Shown: piece after piece, positions 1 through 6,754 of the stretch | How positions within the stretch are numbered: the stretch's first letter is position 1 | Layout: each line of letters begins with the position of its first letter | Origin: Pseudomonadota bacterium | GTDB taxonomy: Bacteria; Pseudomonadota; Gammaproteobacteria; Steroidobacterales; Steroidobacteraceae | DNA: 64,000 nt | Assembly (NCBI GenBank): GCA_023417315.1 | Contig: JAEZFW010000066.1 | Location: 40,317 to 104,316, forward strand | Direction: 5' to 3' | Position numbers and translations under genes: made by a program | Notes under the pieces: model-generated | What the model was told of the DNA's origin: nothing | Database searches by the model: none | The model's input: only the letters and a program-made list of their open reading frames with translations

Positions 1-1041
1 CGTGTCCTTGTCACCAAGCGAATCGCCGTTCGACAAGCGTGTTGCGTAGCCATCGCGATGCAGAGTGGCCGCGGTGAGACGCGTCGCGAGTGTGTCGTCG
101 ATAGGCACGTTGAGAGTGGCGCGCGCTTCGCGACGTGAGAGGTTGCCCGCCGTGAGTGCCAACTCGCCGCTGCCAATCGATTCGGGCGCACGCGTCACGA
201 CGTTCACCGCACCGCCGATCGTATTGCGACCGAACAAGGTGCCCTGTGGCCCTCGCAGCACTTCGACGCGCTCGAGGTCGACCAGATCCAAAACGCCACC
301 GATCGACCGGCCAAGGTAAACACCATCCAGATACACCGCGACTCCGGGATCGGAAAAAATCGCGAAGTCGTTCTGTCCGACGCCGCGTATGAACACCGTT
401 GCGTTGTACGCGGCGCCGCTCAAGGGCGCGGCGCCATCGAACTGCAGATTGGGTACGAAGTGCGTGAGCGCATCGGCGGAGTGAATACCGCGTAGCTCCA
501 GTGCGGCGCCACTGAAAGCGCTGACTGCAACAGGCGTGCTCTGAAGGCTCTCTTCCCGGCGGCGAGCGGTCACGATCATCTCTTCGAGCTCGTGAGCACC
601 ATGCCGCGCTTCCGCGGTTCTGGCGACGGATCGATCGTTCGAACTCGGCGCACTGTCGGGCGCGCGTGCACCAGATTGCGGACGTTCTCCGGACCTGCTC
701 TCTAAACCCTGAGCTGAAGGACGCGTCCGGATCGAAATCCTGCGCTCCCCCATGAATTCGTATTGGAGTCCCGTTCCTTCGAGCAATTGATCCAGGGCGG
801 CGCGAACCGACAGGGTTCCGCGCATCGTTGGCGCGGTCAATCCTTCAACAGCACTGGAGTAGAAGACGATTTCCAGACCGCTTGCCGAGGCGAGCTGGCT
901 CAATGCTTCCGCAAGAGGCTGGCGTTCGAGCGTGAGCTGCACGAGCTGGTTCCCAGTCTCTCGAGACAGGTCCGCCGCATGAACCTCGCCCGCAATCAGC
1001 ACGCAAAGTGCAGCCGCCTGCGCTGCACGAATTGATGCCAT
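1..1041 (-). CDS. TonB-dependent receptor with STN signalling domain (C-terminus cut by window edge)
   Basis: Outer-membrane TonB-dependent receptor; 347 residues are visible and the beta-barrel lies beyond position 1. It begins at ATG 1041 behind a GGGGGAG ribosome-binding site. An alanine-rich signal peptide ends near AAD (residues 23-25). An STN domain (secretin/TonB N-terminus) follows at about residues 30-105, then a low-complexity linker and the TonB box region EEMIVTARRREE. The plug domain shows FIRGVGQND, YLDGVYLGRS and VLRGPQGTLFGRNTIGGAV. An STN domain normally lets a receptor signal to a FecR anti-sigma factor, and a fecI/fecR pair lies just across the divergent promoter region. 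I infer that this receptor is the sensor for that pair. The ligand cannot be read from the sequence. Confidence 0.9.
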   Translation of the reverse strand, partial: MASIRAAQAAALCVLIAGEVHAADLSRETGNQLVQLTLERQPLAEALSQLASASGLEIVFYSSAVEGLTAPTMRGTLSVRAALDQLLEGTGLQYEFMGERRISIRTRPSAQGLESRSGERPQSGARAPDSAPSSNDRSVARTAEARHGAHELEEMIVTARRREESLQSTPVAVSAFSGAALELRGIHSADALTHFVPNLQFDGAAPLSGAAYNATVFIRGVGQNDFAIFSDPGVAVYLDGVYLGRSIGGVLDLVDLERVEVLRGPQGTLFGRNTIGGAVNVVTRAPESIGSGELALTAGNLSRREARATLNVPIDDTLATRLTAATLHRDGYATRLSNGDSLGDKDT

Positions 1042-1186
1042 GGAACGCACGCTCCCCCACGCCGAAGCTCTTCCTCGGAGCTTGCGACGCGTCCCCACGC
1101 ACTCGCAAGCTCAGCCGCTTGGCTGCACTGCAGATCGCCTGCGTTCCGCGTCGGCTTCGGCCATTTAGATATAGATGGATTACGTC

Positions 1187-1248
1187 ACCGAAACGGGGTA
1201 CTGGGGCAACAAAAAAAATCGTTGCGCGATCAAGTACCCCATTTCGGT
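1187..1248. promoter_or_regulatory. 16-bp near-perfect inverted repeat in the divergent promoter region
   Basis: The left arm is 1187-1202 (ACCGAAACGGGGTACT) and the right arm 1233-1248. The reverse complement of the right arm matches the left at 15 of 16 bases. The 30-bp spacer contains a run of eight A. The repeat lies between the STN receptor start (1041) and the sigma factor start (about 1302), so it is placed to act on both genes. It could be an operator for a dimeric regulator or two mirrored promoter elements. Confidence 0.6.
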
Positions 1249-1301
1249 CTCACCGACCATCATACTCATCAGGAGACCAGCGCGGATGGGGAACCCGTCG
1301 G

Positions 1302-1841
1302 GTGGCCAAGGGCGAATCGAAAACGAGCGGACGGCAGGACACTCTTGCAGGGGAGGCGTGTGAGCTCTATCACGCCGATCTGCATCGGTTCCTCATGCGC
1401 CGCCTGCAAAGTACTCAGCAGGCGCAGGATCTCGCTCAGGAAGCTTACTTGCGTCTGTTGCGCGTCGAGCGTGGCAGCTTGGTCCGTAAGCCCCGTGCGT
1501 ACTTGTATCGCATTGCGACCCATCTCGTTTACGAGTTCCGCTTGCGCCAGCAGCGCGAGCCAGTGACGTTCGATTCCGACGTGCTCGATGAAGCTGCTGA
1601 GGTGGTTGAGGACTCCCCGGAGCTCCACGACGAGCGGCTCGCTAATGAGCAGCGCATCGCGGCACTCCTCGAGCGGCTACCGCCTCTGTATGGCGCAATC
1701 CTTCTGCTTCGCAAGCGGGATGGTCTTTCCTACGAAGAGATCGCGCAGCAACTCGAGATCTCGGTGCACACGGTGAAGAAGTATTTGGCGCGTGCCGTGG
1801 CGATGTGCCGCGACGCAACGAACAGCAAGAGTCGCGGGTAA
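1302..1841 (+). CDS. ECF (FecI-type) RNA polymerase sigma factor
   Basis: Extracytoplasmic-function sigma factor of about 179 residues, the usual size. Sigma region 2 runs from about residue 25 to 90 (HADLHRFLMRRL, AQDLAQEAYLRLLRV, RAYLYRIATHLVYEF). Region 4 is the C-terminal helix-turn-helix (ERLPPLYGAILLLRKRDG, SYEEIAQQLEISVHTVKKYL). I chose GTG 1302, preceded by GGGGA with about nine bases spacing. The frame stays open upstream, but that part has no sigma homology. The gene is followed by an overlapping fecR and a receptor gene, the standard cell-surface signalling arrangement, so the anti-sigma factor is very likely the next gene product. Confidence 0.9.
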   Translation: MAKGESKTSGRQDTLAGEACELYHADLHRFLMRRLQSTQQAQDLAQEAYLRLLRVERGSLVRKPRAYLYRIATHLVYEFRLRQQREPVTFDSDVLDEAAEVVEDSPELHDERLANEQRIAALLERLPPLYGAILLLRKRDGLSYEEIAQQLEISVHTVKKYLARAVAMCRDATNSKSRG

Positions 1842-2869
1842 ACTTTGTGAGGAGCTCACAGCACAACTCGACCGATCGACGCATCGCAGAAGAAGCGGCG
1901 CAATGGTTGATCGAGCTCGAAGACTCATCGATTGCGGATCTGAGCGGCTTTAGCGACTGGCTCACCGCATCTCCACGCCATATCGAGGAGTTTCTGTTCG
2001 CTTCTGCGCTCTGGAGCTCGTTTGACAGGCTGGATGAGCAGCGTCGGATCGACGTGGAACAGCTTCTCGCTCGCGCCCGCGCCAACGTACAACCCATCGA
2101 GCTCAAGACGCAGCATGCAGCCATGCGCGTCCGCCCGCCTCGCGGCCTTACGCGACTACTCGCATCGGTCGTGCTCGCCGTCCTCGTCGCGGTGGGAGTG
2201 TGGACCGGCATCGATCGCCACGGCACGACGTACAGCACCGGCGTCGGCGAGCAGCGCATCGTGAAACTGACAGACGGCTCGATCGTAACGCTCAACACGC
2301 TCTCACGAGCCACGGTGCGATTCGCGGCCGACGCGCGGGAGGTCGAGCTCTCCGAAGGAGAGGCGTTGTTCGATGTGGAGCACGACCCCGATCGACCTTT
2401 CCGTGTGAAAGCAGGGCCCGCAGTCGTTGAGGCGATCGGCACACAATTCAACGTGCATCGGCGTGAAGCAACGACGGTTTCCGTCGTTGAAGGCGCGGTC
2501 GAAGTGGCGCTCATGGAAAGCGGCTCGTCCACCGAAGACAGCCGGAACGTTCGCTTATCAGCAGGCGAGCAGCTCGACATTGCTCTAAGCGGCACGCTCG
2601 GTCCGCAAAGGGCTGCGGATATCGATCGCGTCATCGCTTGGCGCGAGCGGCGCCTCATTTTTCGCGACGAGCCGCTTGGGCAGATCGCAAGCGAGTTCAA
2701 CCGCTACAACAAGCAGCCGCTCATCGTGGAAGGCCCAGCGACGCGCTCACGTCGCATCACGGGCGTGTTCCAAGCCGACGATCCGGGGGCGTTGATTGCA
2801 TTCCTCGAGCGTGATGCCGATCTATCGGTGCAGATTCGCGACGACAGAATCGTGATCAACGGGCCTTGA
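1805..2869 (+). CDS. FecR-type anti-sigma factor / signal transducer
   Basis: Inner-membrane FecR family protein, 354 residues from GTG 1805 or 340 from GTG 1847; the second start lies just past the sigma stop and fits the usual N-terminus. The cytoplasmic N-terminal DUF4880 segment holds RRIAEEAAQWLIELED. One membrane span lies at about residues 116-137 (LTRLLASVVLAVLVAVGVW). A periplasmic FecR domain follows (VKLTDGSIVTLNTLSRATV, SVVEGAVEVAL), then a C-terminal DUF4974-like region ending VQIRDDRIVING. The membrane span and periplasmic domain let it relay receptor occupancy to the sigma factor. It is translationally coupled to that factor. The cognate receptor could be the divergent STN receptor, the downstream one, or both. 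Confidence 0.9.
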   Translation: MPRRNEQQESRVNFVRSSQHNSTDRRIAEEAAQWLIELEDSSIADLSGFSDWLTASPRHIEEFLFASALWSSFDRLDEQRRIDVEQLLARARANVQPIELKTQHAAMRVRPPRGLTRLLASVVLAVLVAVGVWTGIDRHGTTYSTGVGEQRIVKLTDGSIVTLNTLSRATVRFAADAREVELSEGEALFDVEHDPDRPFRVKAGPAVVEAIGTQFNVHRREATTVSVVEGAVEVALMESGSSTEDSRNVRLSAGEQLDIALSGTLGPQRAADIDRVIAWRERRLIFRDEPLGQIASEFNRYNKQPLIVEGPATRSRRITGVFQADDPGALIAFLERDADLSVQIRDDRIVINGP

Positions 2870-2965
2870 CTGCAGGAGCGCGCGGCCGCCAAGGCGCGCC
2901 ACTGCTCGCAGGGTCATGCATTCACAACACACACAACTTCAATATCGACAGGTAAGGGGGAGTAT

Positions 2966-5326
2966 ATGACTCATCGATTCTGGACTGGGCGCGCGCGCGC
3001 TTCGATCGCGGCGCCGAGCCTCGCACTTTGGACCACATATCTATGTGGCGCCGCCGCTGTGACCCTTCCCATGACGTCGGCCCACGCGGCCGAGATCACC
3101 ACGGCACTGGAGGAAATCATCGTCACCGCTCGCAAGCGCGAGGAATCGTTGCAAGACACACCGATTGCGATCTCCGCATTCACGGCCGACGCCCTCGAGC
3201 GCCAACAGATCGTGAGCACTGAGGACCTGGATCAAGTTGCGCCGAACCTGCAGTTTGCGAGCTACGGTCCGCTGACCGGCAACAATGCGGCGGCGCAGGT
3301 CTATATCCGCGGCATCGGTCAGAGCGACGGCTCATCGGGTGTGGATCCCGGAGTCGGGCTCTACATCGATGATGTCTACATGGGTCGCTCCGTCGGCGGT
3401 GCGATGGACTTCCGCGACATCGCCGGCGTGCAAGTCCTCCGCGGCCCGCAAGGGACGCTGTTCGGTCGCAATACGATCGGTGGCGCTGTTCTGCTGACGA
3501 CGACGCCGCCGGGGGATGAGTTCGGCGGCTCGATTCGAGTAGGTGTGGGCGAGGACAACCTTCGAGAGATGTTCGGTGCGCTCGACCTGCCGATCTCCGA
3601 CACGCTGGGTGCGCGACTATCCGCGGGCATGAGGCAGCGGGACGGCTACGTGCGTCGCGTCGTCGACGGTCTCGACCTCGGCGATGAAGACACATACACG
3701 TTCCAAGGGACGCTGCGGTGGGAGCCGTCGGATGCTTTCACGTTGACGTTACGCGGTGACTACACGAAGGAGGACGAGAACGGTTCGCCCTTCGTATTCG
3801 AGGCGATCAATGGATCTCAGGCTTTTCCCGCGGCGATCAGCCGCAACGCCGGCTGCCCAGGCGCGACGTTCCCGCCCCCATCAGTGCCTCAAGGTGTCGT
3901 GGATCAGCGCTGCGCCAACAATGCGACCTGGTCTCTCGGCCACTTCACCAATGGCGGAAACGCCAAAGCTGAGAGCAACCTCGAGAACTGGGGCGTTTCG
4001 GCAGTCGCCGAATGGACTGTCAGCGACACGCTAACATTCAAGTCGATCAGCGCGTATCGCGAGCTCGAATGGCACGGTAGCCGTGATGCCGACAATACGG
4101 CGCTGCTGGTCCTGCACACGGACTACAGCAGCGATGGCGACCAAATGAGTCAGGAGTTTCAGGCGCTGTTCGATCTCGATCGCGTCCAAGGCGTGGCCGG
4201 GGTCTTCTACTTCGAGGAGAGCATCGAGGACTTCCTGCTCGTGCCATTCGCAGCGCCCCCGCCGCTCGTCGCTTCGGGCGCGATTCCGGGCTCGATGGAT
4301 TATCAGCTCGCGCAGATCGACAACGATAACTGGGCCGCCTTCACGCAGTGGACCTTCGATGTTACCGATGCGCTCAGCCTGACGGCGGGCGTTCGCTATA
4401 CCGAAGAGACGAAAGGGATCGACATCATCTCGTTCACGTTGACGCCGCTCACCGCACCGATTGTGATTCCAACGTCATACAACACACCTGGCGTGCCGGG
4501 GCCCGGACTCAACATCCTGCGGCAGCCCTTCGAGAATAAGTACGACTCGACCACCGGTTCGGCGAGCCTGCAATACCGCTTCTCGGATTCCTTCATGACT
4601 TACGTGAGCTGGTCTGAAGGTTTCAAGAGCGGCGGCTTCAATCAGCGCTACAACAATGCACCTCCAGGCAATGTGCCCGTCGCGTTTGCGGAGGAACGGG
4701 CAGAGACGTACGAAATCGGCTTCAAGTCGCAGTTGCGGGATGACTTCCGTCTCAACGCCGCGATTTTCCGCACGAGCTACGACGACATGCAGCTCACGTA
4801 CCGCCTTGGTGTCGTACCGCTGTTGTTCAATGCCGGCGAGTCGAAGATCGAAGGTGCGGAGCTGGAGTTCACCTTTGCTCCGGGTGCGTTGATCATCGAA
4901 GGCAGCCTTGGCTATCTCGATAACGAGTTCGAGGAGATTGCGGTTGTGCCGGGCACCACGCAAACCGTCGGGCCGAGCAATCGGCTGCCATTCACGCCCG
5001 AATGGCAAGGCAACGTCGGAATCGGATACGAGTTCATGTTCGGTGCGGGTTCGCTCACCCCACGAGTGAACGTGTCGTACACTGACGAGCAGTTCTTCGA
5101 TGCGGCGAACTCGATCGAGGTCGCTCAACTCGATGCCGTGACGGTCGTCAACGCGTCGCTCACGCTGGCGCTGTCGGACTGGCGTTTCAGGGCAGGCGTC
5201 AACAATCTCAGTGATGAGGACTATCGAGTCGCCGGCAATTCGTCGCTGAGCACCTCAGCCGGCTATGCCGAAGCCATCTACGCGCGCCCGCGTAACTGGT
5301 TCGTGTCGGCAGAATACAAATTCTAA
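2966..5326 (+). CDS. TonB-dependent receptor without STN domain
   Basis: Outer-membrane receptor of 786 residues. The start ATG 2966 has a strong AAGGGGGAG ribosome-binding site three bases away. The signal peptide ends in SAHAAE. The TonB box EEIIVTARKREESLQDTP comes straight after it, so there is no signalling domain. The plug contains VYIRGIGQSDG, YIDDVYMGRSVGG and VLRGPQGTLFGRNTIGGAV. The barrel ends with the typical aromatic C-terminus VSAEYKF. It lies 96 bp after fecR, in the slot usually taken by the STN receptor. Its plug closely resembles that of the divergent receptor at 1-1041, so the two may handle related ligands. A GC-rich hairpin follows the stop. Confidence 0.93.
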   Translation: MTHRFWTGRARASIAAPSLALWTTYLCGAAAVTLPMTSAHAAEITTALEEIIVTARKREESLQDTPIAISAFTADALERQQIVSTEDLDQVAPNLQFASYGPLTGNNAAAQVYIRGIGQSDGSSGVDPGVGLYIDDVYMGRSVGGAMDFRDIAGVQVLRGPQGTLFGRNTIGGAVLLTTTPPGDEFGGSIRVGVGEDNLREMFGALDLPISDTLGARLSAGMRQRDGYVRRVVDGLDLGDEDTYTFQGTLRWEPSDAFTLTLRGDYTKEDENGSPFVFEAINGSQAFPAAISRNAGCPGATFPPPSVPQGVVDQRCANNATWSLGHFTNGGNAKAESNLENWGVSAVAEWTVSDTLTFKSISAYRELEWHGSRDADNTALLVLHTDYSSDGDQMSQEFQALFDLDRVQGVAGVFYFEESIEDFLLVPFAAPPPLVASGAIPGSMDYQLAQIDNDNWAAFTQWTFDVTDALSLTAGVRYTEETKGIDIISFTLTPLTAPIVIPTSYNTPGVPGPGLNILRQPFENKYDSTTGSASLQYRFSDSFMTYVSWSEGFKSGGFNQRYNNAPPGNVPVAFAEERAETYEIGFKSQLRDDFRLNAAIFRTSYDDMQLTYRLGVVPLLFNAGESKIEGAELEFTFAPGALIIEGSLGYLDNEFEEIAVVPGTTQTVGPSNRLPFTPEWQGNVGIGYEFMFGAGSLTPRVNVSYTDEQFFDAANSIEVAQLDAVTVVNASLTLALSDWRFRAGVNNLSDEDYRVAGNSSLSTSAGYAEAIYARPRNWFVSAEYKF

Positions 5327-5342
5327 AGAGGTGTACTGGCAG

Positions 5343-5370
5343 CTCGCCGGGTGGATGCCCGCCCGGCGAG
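5343..5370. terminator. Hairpin between convergent genes
   Basis: CTCGCCGGG (5343-5351) pairs perfectly with CCCGGCGAG (5362-5370) across a 10-base loop. It lies 16 bases after the receptor stop and 45 bases beyond the end of the convergent LysR gene. No T tract follows on either strand, so termination by this hairpin is plausible but not proven. Confidence 0.55.
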
Positions 5371-5415
5371 TGCTGCGAGGCCGAGGGGTCCGCCGGAAAG
5401 ACTCCTCAAAGGCAG

Positions 5416-6624
5416 CTAACGTTCGTCTGCCCGTGCTCGCTCACGGATCAGATCGAGCAGGCGCATCTGGGCACGCGTCGGTTGCCAATTCCGTCGCATG
5501 GTAAGCCCAATCGCGCGAACGACACGACCTTGCGGATGCGGCAGCGCTACGAGCATTCCCGCGCGCAGCTCGTAGTGAATCTGATGCACTGAAGACAACA
5601 TCATGCAGTCGCTCTCGAGCAAAAAGGCGCGAGCGGCGATCAACGAGTTGCACTGAACTGGGTAGGCTGGCGCGGCAACGCCTGCTGCCGCGAAGAGCTC
5701 ATCGAACTGAGCGCGCAGCGGGGACGTCAGTCGCGGTGCGATCCACGGATACCGCGCCAGGTCCGCAGGGCGCAGATGCTTGCGCGTCGCGAGCGGATGC
5801 CCGGCTCTGACCACGATCGAAAGCGGATCATCGAACAGATGTTCCTGCTGCACGTCGGCGGCGACGCGCGCCGGTCGCAGCGCGCCGATGAGGAAGTCGG
5901 CTTCGCCGGCCTGCAACGCGGCGAACAGATGCTCGTAGGTGCCTTCCATGATCGACACCGAGTGGTCTGGGTGTCCGCGCACGAACGCGATCAGCGCACT
6001 CGGTATGATGAAGCTGCGCGCGAGCGGCATCGCGCCGATCACTGTCACGCCCGAGGTCCCGCCGCTCAGCGCATCGACGTCAGCGCGAGCCTGCAGCAAC
6101 TCGCCGAACACGAGACGCACACGGCGTGCGAACGTCTCGGCATCGCGTGTCGGGCGCACGCCGAAACTGGTCTTCTCGAATAGAGGCAACTCGAGCGTGC
6201 GCTCGAGTGTGCGCGCCGCGCGGTGCAGCGTCGGTGCAGCGATGCCGCTGGCGCGCGCCGCGCGCGTGAACTCCTTGTGCTCGGCGAATGCGGCCAGCGC
6301 CGTCAGTTGGGCGCTGCTCAGTCGCCACACAATCCGCTGAATTCCGTTTGTGGGTTGATCTCGTCGCCGCAGCAGGTCGGACAATGCTTCTTGCAACTGA
6401 GCGATTGCACGCGCGATGCGCTCGAGTGCAATCTCTCCTGCGGGCGTCAGCGTCACGCCGGCGCTGCGCCGTACAAACAGTTGCGTGGCGAAGAAGTCCT
6501 CCATGCTGGCCACCGCCTGCGTCACCGCGGGCTGACTCAGATGGACTTGGCGCGCGGCCGCACTGATGCTGCCGAGCTGCGCCACTACGTGGCACACGTA
6601 GATGTGGCGCAGATTGGGAGTCAA
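5416..6624 (-). CDS. LysR-family regulator with two tandem DNA-binding domains
   Basis: Transcription regulator of 402 residues, about 100 longer than a normal LysR protein. The extra length is a second winged helix-turn-helix. The first covers about residues 6-64 (GSISAAARQVHLSQPAVTQA, then LFVRRSAGVTLTPAGE). The second covers about 104-162 (EFTRAARASGIAAPTLHRA, then LFEKTSFGVRPTRDAETFA). A LysR effector-binding domain fills about 190-390 (SGVTVIGAMPLARSFIIPSA, ADFLIGALR). It lies downstream of a receptor gene on the same strand and near the esterase and lig operons. A 16-bp motif upstream of it recurs upstream of ligK, so control of the lig genes is a reasonable inference. The inducer is unknown. 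Confidence 0.9.
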   Translation of the reverse strand: MTPNLRHIYVCHVVAQLGSISAAARQVHLSQPAVTQAVASMEDFFATQLFVRRSAGVTLTPAGEIALERIARAIAQLQEALSDLLRRRDQPTNGIQRIVWRLSSAQLTALAAFAEHKEFTRAARASGIAAPTLHRAARTLERTLELPLFEKTSFGVRPTRDAETFARRVRLVFGELLQARADVDALSGGTSGVTVIGAMPLARSFIIPSALIAFVRGHPDHSVSIMEGTYEHLFAALQAGEADFLIGALRPARVAADVQQEHLFDDPLSIVVRAGHPLATRKHLRPADLARYPWIAPRLTSPLRAQFDELFAAAGVAAPAYPVQCNSLIAARAFLLESDCMMLSSVHQIHYELRAGMLVALPHPQGRVVRAIGLTMRRNWQPTRAQMRLLDLIRERARADER

Positions 6625-6659
6625 GGTGGCGCTCTCTTACGGGACCTCGCCTATCTCTA

Positions 6660-6675
6660 TAGCAATTCCTTATGG
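6660..6675. promoter_or_regulatory. T-N11-A type site upstream of the tandem-HTH LysR gene
   Basis: TAGCAATTCCTTATGG lies 36-51 bases upstream of the LysR start (6624, reading left). It matches a site upstream of ligK (17086-17101) at 14 of 16 positions and has the T-N11-A spacing typical of LysR-family boxes. Autoregulation is the likely role. Confidence 0.4.
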
Positions 6676-6754
6676 GCTGATGCAAACGGCGCCGCACCTG
6701 CAGAGACAGGCGCAGTGCCATCGATGAAGTCCCTTGAGATCGGCGCGATGCTCG

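Noticed and set aside
1642..2700. 352-codon minus-strand frame opposite sigma factor and fecR
   Set aside because: Ser/Arg-rich low-complexity translation, a shadow of GC-rich codon use opposite clearly identified genes.
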